From NCBI GenBank assembly GCA_002469605.1, contig DKMV01000219.1:3850-12519 (forward strand): a DNA stretch of 8,670 bases, read 5' to 3'. Of this stretch, positions 1 to 6,287 are shown in pieces. A program made the translations under genes and the position numbers. This DNA is from Leclercia sp. UBA7405 (GTDB taxonomy: Bacteria; Pseudomonadota; Gammaproteobacteria; Enterobacterales; Enterobacteriaceae). Below the pieces are notes generated by a model that had not been told where the DNA came from, did no database searches, and saw only the letters and a list, made by a program, of their open reading frames with translations. Within the stretch, counting starts at the first letter, position 1, and the number at the start of each line of letters is the position of its first letter.

Positions 1-473
1 ATCGGGATCATCCCGCCGACGTAAATCAGCACCAGCGCCAGATGACTGTTGATCAGCCCCAGCAGCTGCGACAGCACGAAGATGGCAATCAGCGCGGAGA
101 ACTGCGGGATCATCTGTAACAGCAGGAACAGCATCAGGCCGTTCTGGCGCCCCTTAAAGCGAAAGCGCGAAAAGGCGTAGGCGGTAAAGCTCACGCTGAT
201 GAGCGTCAGCACCATGGTCATAAAGCTGATCTTCATCGAGTTCCAGTACCAGGTCATATAGTTCACCTGGCCGTTGAACAGGTCGGCATAGTGCTGGAAC
301 GACAGGTTTTCCGGGATGATCGACGAACTGAGCAGGCTGTTGCCGGCATTCAGCGACGCCCCCACCGTCCAGACCAGCGGGTAGATAATGATGGTGGAGA
401 CCAGCAGGATCACCAGCCAGGAGAGCGACAGGCGGATCCACTTCTCACGTTTGATACTTTGTGACTGAGCCAT
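1..473 (-). CDS. MalG-type sugar ABC transporter permease, 3' end beyond the window
   Basis: Inner-membrane permease that would pair with the upstream MalF-type protein to form the translocation pore of a binding-protein-dependent sugar importer. The reading frame starts at ATG 473 (MAQSQSIKREKW) and stays open for 157 codons to the window edge, so the C-terminal half, including the expected EAA loop that contacts the ATPase, is not visible. Hydrophobic segments lie at about residues 14-36, 83-104 and 117-140, with a further one starting near 142. This matches the start of MalG/GanQ proteins, which usually have six segments in 280-300 residues. The start is fixed by AGGAG, which begins inside the TAG stop of the preceding gene. 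Only 9 bp separate the two genes, so they are cotranscribed and probably translationally coupled. In galactan-type importers this subunit is called GanG or GanQ. The substrate is not shown by the sequence. Confidence 0.9.
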   Translation of the reverse strand, partial: MAQSQSIKREKWIRLSLSWLVILLVSTIIIYPLVWTVGASLNAGNSLLSSSIIPENLSFQHYADLFNGQVNYMTWYWNSMKISFMTMVLTLISVSFTAYAFSRFRFKGRQNGLMLFLLLQMIPQFSALIAIFVLSQLLGLINSHLALVLIYVGGMIP

Positions 474-482
474 TGTTCTCTC

Positions 483-1787
483 CTACGCCATGTCGTCGTT
501 TTTAAAGGATTTGGTGGCACGGAACTGCCACAGCGCCAGGCCGACGACAAAGATCGACAGCAGGATGGTGATGGTCGCCGCAATCGCATACTGCGACGAT
601 GACATGGTGAGCTTATAGATCCACGACACCAGGATATCGGTCCCCCCGGCATTAGATCCCACCACCGCCGGCCCGCCGTTATTGAACAGGTAGATAATGT
701 TGAAGTTATTGAAGTTAAAGGTGTATTGCGTTATCAGGATCGGGGCAATGGCGTACAGCACCAGCGGCAGGGTGATGGTGCGCAGCTTAGTCAGGCTGCT
801 GGCGCCGTCCATGGTCGCCGCCTCATAGAGATCGTCCGGAATCGCCTGCAGCACGCCGGTGGTCATGGCAAACACGAACGGGAAGCCGAGCCAGGTCTGC
901 ATCATGATCAGCGCGGTTTTCGTCCAGAACGGATCGGTCATCCAGGCTTTTGGCGCAATGCCAAAAAAGGCCAGAATCGCGTTATTAATTACCCCGAAGG
1001 AGTCGTTAAACATCCCGGCGAATACCAGGATGGTGACAAAGCCCGGCACCGCCCACGGCAGTATAAAGATGGTGCGGATCAGCGGCTTAAAGCGCAGATC
1101 TTTCTGGTTAACCAGAATCGCCAGCAGCACGCCGACGGAGCACTGCAGCGTGGTGGCAAGCAGCGTCCAGACCACCGTCCACTGGAGCACGTCAAGAAAG
1201 GTGGAGCGCCAGATAGAGAGGGTAAAAATGTTAATAAAGTTTTTAAAACCAACCCAGTCCACCAGCTTTGCCGGCGGCGTGTGGTAGAGGTTGTAGTTGG
1301 TAAAGGCGATGGCGAAGCCAAACAGGATCGGGAAGACCACCACAAACACCAGCAGAATAAAGCCTGGGGTGATCATCAGGTAGGGAAAGCCCTCGCTCAG
1401 CAGCATCTGGTACTGCTTGCGCACGCCGCTAAGCTGCTGCCCTTCGTCGCGTTTGCGCCCGATTACCCAGGCATCGCGCAGAGAGATCGCGTAGACCGTC
1501 ACGCCAAAGGCGACGATCAGTACGCTGATGATCCCCTCCGCCAGCAGGAAGATGGAGTTGTCGCGCGGCACCTCCTCGCCCAGGGTTACCAGCCCCCATA
1601 GCCCTTCACGCAGAAAGTCGGCAAAAACGCCCACAAAGCTGGCAAGCAGCACGAGGAAGATAACGCCCTTTAACCACTGGCGATGATAAAACTGGCCAAA
1701 ACCCGGTATAAGCGCCAGCAGCAGGCCGCGCCAGGCATGGCGCCCCGCCGGCCGCGCGCCGGCATAATTTTCTGGGATGATACTCAC
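483..1787 (-). CDS. MalF-type sugar ABC transporter permease
   Basis: Inner-membrane permease of a carbohydrate ABC importer, 434 aa from the start chosen here. The N-terminal part has a hydrophobic pair at about residues 21-56 and another at 79-102. The BPD_transp_1 core runs from about 136 to 421. The EAA coupling loop, which docks on the ATPase, is visible at about 322-341 (YEAATMDGASSLTKLRTITLP region). Length is shorter than E. coli MalF (514 aa), because the large periplasmic P2 loop is much reduced, and closer to GanP-type permeases (about 420 aa). I chose GTG 1787 rather than TTG 1793: the Shine-Dalgarno AAAGGAG ends 6 nt before the GTG but abuts the TTG. The gene follows the binding-protein gene after a hairpin and precedes the MalG-type gene by 9 bp. 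GanF/GanP is the most likely type. Maltodextrin- or cyclodextrin-type permeases are the alternatives. Confidence 0.93.
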   Translation of the reverse strand: MSIIPENYAGARPAGRHAWRGLLLALIPGFGQFYHRQWLKGVIFLVLLASFVGVFADFLREGLWGLVTLGEEVPRDNSIFLLAEGIISVLIVAFGVTVYAISLRDAWVIGRKRDEGQQLSGVRKQYQMLLSEGFPYLMITPGFILLVFVVVFPILFGFAIAFTNYNLYHTPPAKLVDWVGFKNFINIFTLSIWRSTFLDVLQWTVVWTLLATTLQCSVGVLLAILVNQKDLRFKPLIRTIFILPWAVPGFVTILVFAGMFNDSFGVINNAILAFFGIAPKAWMTDPFWTKTALIMMQTWLGFPFVFAMTTGVLQAIPDDLYEAATMDGASSLTKLRTITLPLVLYAIAPILITQYTFNFNNFNIIYLFNNGGPAVVGSNAGGTDILVSWIYKLTMSSSQYAIAATITILLSIFVVGLALWQFRATKSFKNDDMA

Positions 1788-1793
1788 GGACAA

Positions 1794-1800
1794 CTCCTTT
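1794..1800 (-). promoter_or_regulatory. Ribosome binding site that selects the GTG start of the MalF-type gene
   Basis: The minus strand reads AAAGGAG, then TTGTCC, then GTG. The 6-nt spacing to GTG 1787 is ideal, whereas the in-frame TTG at 1793 touches the site directly and cannot be used efficiently. This supports a 434-residue rather than a 436-residue product. Confidence 0.7.
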
Positions 1801-1827
1801 CAAAAAACGGGAGCGGGCGCTCCCGTT
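1801..1827 (-). terminator. Terminator-like hairpin (attenuator) between binding-protein and permease genes
   Basis: Perfect 9-bp arms AACGGGAGC (1806-1814) and GCTCCCGTT (1819-1827) enclose a 4-nt loop. Read on the minus strand, the direction of the operon, the right-hand arm ends in a run of T (positions 1802-1807), giving the classical shape of an intrinsic terminator. It lies 17 bp beyond the stop of the binding-protein gene and immediately before the AAAGGAG of the permease gene. Because the permeases have no other visible promoter, partial termination (or 3'-end protection of the upstream mRNA) is the likely role. This would give more binding protein than permease, as is common in such operons. 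Confidence 0.75.
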
Positions 1828-1843
1828 CTGTTACCTCAGACGA

Positions 1844-3061
1844 TTACTGGTTGCTGGCCTGCATGGCTTCGATCTGCATCTGCACCTGCTTTTCTGCGCC
1901 GTCCAGCGCCGCCTTCGGATCCTGTTTACCGGTAAGGCTCAGTTCGAGCGCAGCGTTGGCCGGGCCCCAGACCTCACCCATCTCCGGGATGCCCGGCATG
2001 GCAGAAGCGCGCGCCGCCTGCACCGCTACGGCGCTGGCTTTCTCGTCGTTCTTGATAACCGGATCGTCAATCATCGCCGTCAGCGGCGGGATTTCGCGGG
2101 TAGCGACATAGCGGGTTTTCACATACTGCGGCTGATTGATGAACTCGATAAATTTCTGCGCCAGGGCTTTGTCTTTACTCCAGGTCGACACCACGTAGCC
2201 CTTCACGCCGAGGAAGGAGCTCATGGGTTTGCCGTCCGGCAGGGTCGGCAGCGGCGCCACGCCATAGTTAATGCCCGCCGCTTCGTAGGGCTGGAAGGCC
2301 CACGGGCCGTTGATCACCGCTGCGGCTTTCTTCTCGGTAAACAGGGAGTCGATGGCGTTGAGGCCGTTATCGCCAACGATCCCCGCCGGGAAGACCTTAT
2401 CGGCGTAGAATTTTTTCAGGAAGGTGACCGCCTCCACCGCGCCCGGCTTGTTCAGCCCCACGTCCTGAGGGTTGTAGCCGCCCTTATCATTTTTACCGAA
2501 GATGTAGCCGCCCATCGGTTCGATGGCGCCCCAGCTGTAGTAAATCTGGTCGAACTTCGCCAGCAGGCCGTACTGGTCTTTCGCGCGCTGCTGTTTAGAA
2601 AAGTCGTACCACTCCTGCAGGCTGTTCAGCGGCTTGTCGATCAGATCCTTGTTGTAGATGAGGACCAGGGTCTCAACCGCTTTAGGTACGCCGTAGAGGG
2701 CGTTGTCCATTTTGAAGGCGTTAATGGAGGCAGGCGTGTATTGGTCGGTCGCGCCAGCCGCCATATTCAGGGGGGTCAGCAGGCCTTGCACCACGGCGCC
2801 GCCCAGCTGATCATTAGGGATAACCAGCACATCGGGGCCGATCCCTGCCGGGCCATCCAGACGCAGTTTTTCCAGCTGCTGGGCGTAGGGCATCTCCTGC
2901 ACGTTGACCTTAACGTCAAACTGCTTCTCGAAGTCGCTTACCGCGTCCTTAATACCGGATGATTTCTTGATGTCTTCCCAGACGTTGAGCTGTTGCGCGG
3001 CCTGCACCTGAACGGTGGCCAGCGCAGAGAGGATCAGAGCAGCGAGAATGTTCTTTTTCAT
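1844..3061 (-). CDS. Periplasmic sugar-binding protein of the ABC importer (MalE/GanE type)
   Basis: Captures an oligosaccharide in the periplasm and delivers it to the permease pair. The 405-aa product has a clear Sec signal peptide: MKKN, a hydrophobic core at about residues 5-17, and VQA for signal peptidase I cleavage after residue 21. The mature protein is about 384 aa. There is no lipobox cysteine, so it is soluble. Family 1 solute-binding features include a VLVIPNDQLGG segment, LVLIYNKDLI, and AAVINGPWAF, which aligns with the TINGPWAW region of MalE. I chose ATG 3061 because GAGG lies 6 nt upstream. The in-frame ATGs at 3073 and 3088 would put non-signal residues in front of the lysine-rich start. 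It is first in an operon with the two permeases and divergent from the ATPase. Overall it resembles MalE but differs in many positions. A galactooligosaccharide-binding GanE/GanS role is my preference, with maltodextrin or cyclodextrin possible. Confidence 0.92.
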   Translation of the reverse strand: MKKNILAALILSALATVQVQAAQQLNVWEDIKKSSGIKDAVSDFEKQFDVKVNVQEMPYAQQLEKLRLDGPAGIGPDVLVIPNDQLGGAVVQGLLTPLNMAAGATDQYTPASINAFKMDNALYGVPKAVETLVLIYNKDLIDKPLNSLQEWYDFSKQQRAKDQYGLLAKFDQIYYSWGAIEPMGGYIFGKNDKGGYNPQDVGLNKPGAVEAVTFLKKFYADKVFPAGIVGDNGLNAIDSLFTEKKAAAVINGPWAFQPYEAAGINYGVAPLPTLPDGKPMSSFLGVKGYVVSTWSKDKALAQKFIEFINQPQYVKTRYVATREIPPLTAMIDDPVIKNDEKASAVAVQAARASAMPGIPEMGEVWGPANAALELSLTGKQDPKAALDGAEKQVQMQIEAMQASNQ

Positions 3062-3183
3062 TATCAACCTCATGTGAAGGTATAACAATTTTATGGTTGT
3101 TATTGAGTTAAGCCGGACACCTCCACCACGCTACACCTTGTGAAAACTGGCTTGTGGAAGAGAACGACTAACTCCTTTGGTTT

Positions 3184-3212
3184 GTTATACGCTACCCCTG
3201 GCATCATGATAA
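3184..3212 (-). promoter_or_regulatory. Predicted sigma-70 promoter for the binding-protein/permease operon
   Basis: On the minus strand TTATCA (3207-3212) serves as -35 and TATAAC (3184-3189) as -10, with a 17-bp spacer. Transcription would start near 3177, giving a leader of about 115 nt. The CRP-like site centred at about 3242.5 would then sit near -65, a distance suited to class I activation. The -10 overlaps a TTGTTATAC repeat, so a repressor bound there could block polymerase. Confidence 0.4.
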
Positions 3213-3234
3213 CTCTACAAAAAACTGTAAGTTG

Positions 3235-3250
3235 TGTGATCCTCGTAACA
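3235..3250. promoter_or_regulatory. CRP (cAMP receptor protein) binding-site candidate
   Basis: TGTGA (3235-3239), 6 bp, TAACA (3246-3250), against the consensus TGTGA-N6-TCACA: 9 of 10 core bases match. The flanks also fit, with GATC at 3238-3241 and ATT after the right half. Its central place between divergent sugar-transport genes suits catabolite control of both directions. Confidence 0.55.
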
Positions 3251-3338
3251 TTAATGAAATATCTGTATAGGGTGTGTAAAACGGGGAAGTTATAGTCAGG
3301 ACAGACAAATTGCGCCGCCGGACATTATCCATCTGTGT

Positions 3339-3354
3339 TGTTATACGTAATACA
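3339..3354. promoter_or_regulatory. LacI-family-like operator with central CG upstream of the ATPase gene
   Basis: TGTTATACGTAATACA is a 16-bp imperfect palindrome with 12 of 16 positions symmetric (TGT/ACA and TACGTA) and a central CG, the layout typical of LacI/GalR-family operators. It overlaps a TTGTTATAC repeat and precedes the ATPase start by 37 bp, a position suited to repression. No LacI-family gene is in the window. I recall that galactan importer operons are controlled by such a regulator (GanR). Confidence 0.35.
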
Positions 3355-3391
3355 CAAAAGGTAAAAAACGACGGCTTACCGGGGAACGTTG

Positions 3392-4507
3392 ATGTCGAAT
3401 ATACAATTGAAGAATGTCACCAAGCGCTTTGGCGACACCGTCACGCTACAGGATGTGAATCTGGAAATTAACGACGGCGAGTTTGCCGTCTTCGTTGGCC
3501 CTTCCGGCTGCGGGAAATCAACCCTGCTGCGCATGATTGCTGGCCTGGAAGCAGTAAGCGGCGGCGAGGTGCTGATCGGCAACGAGGTGATGAACGACGT
3601 GGCGCCTTCCCACCGCGGCGTGGCGATGGTGTTTCAGTCCTATGCTCTCTATCCCCATATGACGGTGGCCGAGAACATGGGTTACGGACTGAAGGTGAAC
3701 AAGGTGCCGAAGGATCAGATCCGCCATCAGGTGGAGATGGTGGCGAAAACCCTCCAGCTTTCGCACCTGCTGGACCGCAAACCGAAGCAGCTCTCCGGCG
3801 GCCAGCGCCAGCGCGTGGCTATTGGCCGCGCCATCGTGCGCAACCCGCGGGTATTTATGTTTGACGAACCGCTCTCTAACCTGGACGCGGAACTGCGTGT
3901 GGAGATGCGCCTGCACCTGGCGCGCCTGCATCAGGAGTTGAAAACCACCATGGTTTATGTCACCCACGATCAGATAGAGGCCATGACCCTGGCGGATAAA
4001 ATTGTGGTGATGAACTACGGCAAGGTCGAGCAGATGGGCGCGCCGATGGAGCTGTACTACAAGCCGGTGAACAAATTCGTTGCCGGATTTATCGGCTCGC
4101 CAAAAATGAACTTCCTGCCCGCCACCGTTACCGCCTGGCAGCCGGAGGCGATAACAGTCAGCCTGTCGCAGCAGCACAGCTTAACCCTCGCGGTGCAGAC
4201 CACGCCCCTGACGGCGGGCAGCACCGTCACGCTGGGCATACGCCCGGAGCACCTGACGACCGACCTCCGCCAGGGTACGCGCATAGCCTTTAACTGCGAA
4301 GTGGTAGAGCGCCTCGGCAACAACACCTACCTCTTCGGCCAGTGCTACGGCCACGATAACGTGAAGATTTTACTGCCGGGAGACGTAAAGTTTGCGCCGT
4401 GGCAGAAAATCGACCTCGCCTTTGAGGATCGTCACTGCATGATCTTTGACGAGCACGGCGTGCGCGTCAGTGCCGATAGTGAAGACAGCGCCCGGGAAGT
4501 GGCCTGA
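3392..4507 (+). CDS. MalK/UgpC-type ABC transporter ATPase
   Basis: Cytoplasmic ATPase that powers the divergently encoded sugar importer. The 371-aa length equals that of E. coli MalK. Visible motifs, from the ATG start: Walker A GPSGCGKS 36-43, Q-loop Q82, signature LSGGQ 134-138, Walker B VFMFDEP 154-160 with catalytic E159, and switch H192. A C-terminal OB/TOBE regulatory domain covers about 236-356 and contains IRPEH 283-287, a hallmark of the MalK/UgpC/MsmK subfamily. I chose ATG 3392 because GGGGA lies 6 nt upstream. An in-frame TTG three bases earlier is less well placed. The C-terminal domain is the UgpC-like type (ERLGNNTYLFG), so a regulatory interaction like MalK with MalT is not evident. 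The only permeases in view are those of the divergent operon, so it most likely serves them (GanK role), though such ATPases can be shared among importers. Confidence 0.93.
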   Translation: MSNIQLKNVTKRFGDTVTLQDVNLEINDGEFAVFVGPSGCGKSTLLRMIAGLEAVSGGEVLIGNEVMNDVAPSHRGVAMVFQSYALYPHMTVAENMGYGLKVNKVPKDQIRHQVEMVAKTLQLSHLLDRKPKQLSGGQRQRVAIGRAIVRNPRVFMFDEPLSNLDAELRVEMRLHLARLHQELKTTMVYVTHDQIEAMTLADKIVVMNYGKVEQMGAPMELYYKPVNKFVAGFIGSPKMNFLPATVTAWQPEAITVSLSQQHSLTLAVQTTPLTAGSTVTLGIRPEHLTTDLRQGTRIAFNCEVVERLGNNTYLFGQCYGHDNVKILLPGDVKFAPWQKIDLAFEDRHCMIFDEHGVRVSADSEDSAREVA

Positions 4508-4533
4508 TCTTAACCGGCAATGCCTGGTTAAGA
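4508..4533. terminator. Hairpin between the convergent ATPase and VOC genes
   Basis: TCTTAACC (4508-4515) pairs with GGTTAAGA (4526-4533). GGC/GCC extends the stem inward, with one bulged T and an AAT loop. It begins right after the ATPase stop and overlaps the TAA stop of the opposing VOC gene. No clear T tract follows on either strand, so termination is likely but not proven. Confidence 0.45.
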
Positions 4534-5049
4534 GGCAGGGAGCCAGCGCGTATCGTCTGCGCCCGCATCATAGCGGATACCGGAAGGCAGGCTGATAAGC
4601 TCAATCAGCACGCCGAAGGGGGTCATGCCAAACCAGGTCTGGTTGCCGCTGCCCTCTTCCTGGCGGAAGCAGTCCGACGGCCCTTCGAACATCTTTGCGC
4701 CTTCAGCTTGCATCTTCTCGCCCGCGGCATGGATATCGTCAACATAGACGGAAAAGTGGGTCAGCCCCGGCTGGCCTGGCGTGGCGGCGACGTCGCGTAC
4801 GGCGGGCTCGGTCTGGAAGAGTTCAACGTTCGCGCCGTTGGCCAGACGCAGCATCGACAGGGCGGTTAATTTCATCTGCGCCGGGAAGCCGTTCAGGTAG
4901 CGCATCTCCTTGCCGTCAATAGACTGGCTTTTATCCTCCGGTGGCACCAGCCGGTAGAGCACCGAGGCGCCAAGGGCATTGATAAAAAATTGCTCTGCCT
5001 GAGCCAGATCGGAAACCGTAATGCCAATATGTTCAATTCCGCGGATCAT
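4528..5049 (-). CDS. VOC-superfamily (glyoxalase-fold) metalloenzyme
   Basis: Single polypeptide of 173 aa with two beta-alpha-beta-beta-beta modules of the vicinal oxygen chelate fold. The four expected metal ligands can be placed: H7 in IEHIGITVSD, E76 in NVELFQ, H98 in LTHFSVYVDD and E150 in VLIELIS. This supports an active divalent-metal enzyme rather than a binding-only member. The superfamily includes lactoylglutathione lyase, dioxygenases, methylmalonyl-CoA epimerase and antibiotic-resistance thiol transferases. The residues do not identify which one. There is no signal peptide, so it acts in the cytosol. Start ATG 5049 has GGGAG 5 nt upstream. The gene is divergent from an exported hydrolase across 188 bp and convergent with the sugar ATPase, to which it is probably unrelated. 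The C-terminal 20 residues extend beyond the core fold. Confidence 0.88.
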   Translation of the reverse strand: MIRGIEHIGITVSDLAQAEQFFINALGASVLYRLVPPEDKSQSIDGKEMRYLNGFPAQMKLTALSMLRLANGANVELFQTEPAVRDVAATPGQPGLTHFSVYVDDIHAAGEKMQAEGAKMFEGPSDCFRQEEGSGNQTWFGMTPFGVLIELISLPSGIRYDAGADDTRWLPAS

Positions 5050-5116
5050 TTTTTCTCCCGTATTGTCTGCCCCTGAAATAAGTTCAGCATTAAGCCTGGC
5101 AGAAAGGTGATGATTG

Positions 5117-5134
5117 TCACACTTATCTGTCTAT
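5117..5134. promoter_or_regulatory. Degenerate copy of the TetR operator between VOC and hydrolase genes
   Basis: TCTGTCTAT matches 8 of 9 positions of the right half of the perfect palindrome at 6769-6786, while the left half matches 4 of 9 (12 of 18 overall). It lies in the 188-bp divergent region 5050-5237, which has no gene and no other clear element. Strength as an operator is doubtful, and no convincing -35/-10 pair was found for either flanking gene. Confidence 0.25.
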
Positions 5135-5237
5135 CTGCGACCTTTACCGCGCTTTACACCCCCGCCTCGCCCGATGCTCTACAGTGTGTAATTGCTGTAC
5201 TTAACCCTTTTGCCTTTTTTATTTTGGGAGAGCTTGC

Positions 5238-6251
5238 ATGACCTTAAAACCCCTGGCCTGCCTGGCGCTGCTGGCGGCCTTCTCCGCCCCGGCGCTGGCG
5301 GCAGATACCCCCTCTTACGGCGAAAAGCTGGAAGGCTTTGACTATGCCTGGCCGGTTCAGCACTTCAGCTTTACCTCCCAGCAGCAGAAACTGGATATGG
5401 CCTACCTCGACGTGAAGCCCGAAAAGGCCAACGGGCGCACGGTGGTGCTGATGCACGGGAAGAACTTCTGCGCCGGCACCTGGGATGCCACCATCAAAGC
5501 GCTGAGCGCCAGCGGCTACCGGGTGATCGCCCCGGACCAGATTGGTTTTTGTAAATCCACCAAACCGGAGCGGTATCAGTACAGCTTCCAGCAGCTGGCG
5601 GATAACACCCATGCGCTGCTCAAGCAGCTGGGTGTGGATAAAGTCACGGTGATTGGCCACTCCACCGGCGGCATGCTCGCCACCCGCTACGCGCTGATGT
5701 GGCCGCAGCAGGTGGAGCAGCTGGTGATGGTCAACCCCATCGGGCTGGAGGACTGGAAAGCGCGCGGCGTGCCGCACATCACCGTGGATCAGTGGTACCA
5801 GCGGGAGCTGAAAACCAGCGCCGACGGCATTCGCCAGTATGAGAAGAACACCTACTACGCCGGGGAGTGGAAGCCGGAGTACGAGCCCTGGGTCACCATG
5901 CTGGCCGGGCTGAATAACGGCCCCGGCAAGGAGCGCGTGGCGTGGAACTCCGCCCTGCTCTACGACATGATCTACACCCAGCCGGTTATCTACGAGTTTA
6001 TCGAGCTGAAGATGCCGGTGCTGCTGATGATCGGTACCAAAGACAATACCGCTATCGGTAAAGATCTGGCCCCGCCGGAGATCCGCAAGCAGTTAGGCAA
6101 CTACGCGGTGCTGGGCAAAGAGACGGCGAAGCGCATTCCGCATGCCACTCTGGTGGAATTTGACGACATGGGCCACGCCCCGCAGATGCAGGATCCGCAG
6201 CGCTTTCATCAGGCGCTGCTGGAAGGGCTGAAAAAGGCCGAGCCGCAATAA
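5238..6251 (+). CDS. Exported alpha/beta hydrolase
   Basis: Serine hydrolase of the alpha/beta fold (epoxide hydrolase, dehalogenase and esterase superfamily), 337 aa. An N-terminal Sec signal peptide is clear: MTLK, a hydrophobic core at about residues 5-17, and ALA for cleavage after residue 21, so the enzyme should act in the periplasm. The HG oxyanion motif is at 73-74 (LMHGKNF). The nucleophile is S142 in GHSTGG (140-145), the acid probably D269 in GTKDN, and the histidine H313 in MGHAP. A serine nucleophile speaks for ester, thioester or lactone hydrolysis rather than epoxide or halide chemistry, which normally uses aspartate. Substrate is unknown. Start ATG 5238 follows GGGAG by 7 nt. 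The gene is divergent from the VOC enzyme and stands alone. Periplasmic location is shared with the nearby aldehyde oxidoreductase. Confidence 0.9.
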   Translation: MTLKPLACLALLAAFSAPALAADTPSYGEKLEGFDYAWPVQHFSFTSQQQKLDMAYLDVKPEKANGRTVVLMHGKNFCAGTWDATIKALSASGYRVIAPDQIGFCKSTKPERYQYSFQQLADNTHALLKQLGVDKVTVIGHSTGGMLATRYALMWPQQVEQLVMVNPIGLEDWKARGVPHITVDQWYQRELKTSADGIRQYEKNTYYAGEWKPEYEPWVTMLAGLNNGPGKERVAWNSALLYDMIYTQPVIYEFIELKMPVLLMIGTKDNTAIGKDLAPPEIRKQLGNYAVLGKETAKRIPHATLVEFDDMGHAPQMQDPQRFHQALLEGLKKAEPQ

Positions 6252-6259
6252 CCTTTAAC

Positions 6260-6281
6260 GGGTGCAGGGCTCCCTGCACCC
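6260..6281. terminator. Strong convergent hairpin between hydrolase and DUF1348 genes
   Basis: GGGTGCAGGG (6260-6269) and CCCTGCACCC (6272-6281) form a perfect GC-rich 10-bp inverted repeat with a tiny loop, 8 bp after the hydrolase stop and 6 bp from the opposing DUF1348 stop. Neither strand has a good T tract. Position and stability make a bidirectional terminator the likely role. Confidence 0.6.
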
Positions 6282-6287
6282 GGACTG

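Larger units (their letters stand above)
3080..3347. repeat. Scattered copies of the word TTGTTATAC in the importer control region
   Basis: TTGTTATAC occurs at 3182-3190 (plus), 3338-3346 (plus) and 3080-3088 (minus). A shorter TTGTTAT occurs at 3097-3103. The two plus-strand copies extend to TTGTTATACG. Three exact 9-mers in about 270 bp are unlikely by chance and suggest half-sites for a local regulator. One copy overlaps the predicted -10 of the binding-protein promoter, and one forms the left half of the operator-like palindrome at 3339-3354. Confidence 0.5.
3062..3391. promoter_or_regulatory. 330-bp divergent control region of the sugar importer
   Basis: No gene is seen in this AT-richer stretch between the divergent binding-protein and ATPase genes. 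It holds a promoter candidate facing left, a CRP-like site near the middle, a LacI-operator-like element 37 bp upstream of the ATPase start, and repeated TTGTTATAC words. An inverted repeat ATAACAA (3082-3088)/TTGTTAT (3097-3103) lies in the leader of the binding-protein mRNA. No convincing MalT boxes are present, which argues against control by the maltose activator. Confidence 0.75.

Noticed and set aside
726..1601. Long plus-strand open frame (291 codons) opposite the MalF-type gene
   Set aside because: It is antisense to a well-supported membrane protein gene, its product is rich in H, Q, R and G with no recognisable domain, and no ribosome binding site was seen. It is a by-product of GC-rich codon use.
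3062..3088. Upstream ATG starts (3073 and 3088) for the binding protein
   Set aside because: They would add residues in front of a canonical Lys-Lys signal peptide, and GAGG is best spaced for ATG 3061.
3283..3292. GGGGAAGTTA as a MalT box
   Set aside because: It matches the GGGGA(T/G)GAGG consensus only weakly and is single, whereas MalT promoters carry several boxes.
3518..4177. 219-codon minus-strand frame opposite the ATPase gene
   Set aside because: It overlaps the conserved Walker and signature motifs on the other strand, and the product is histidine- and leucine-rich with no family resemblance.
5244..5777. 177-codon minus-strand frame opposite the alpha/beta hydrolase
   Set aside because: It lies wholly antisense to the signal peptide and catalytic core of the hydrolase and has no domain of its own.
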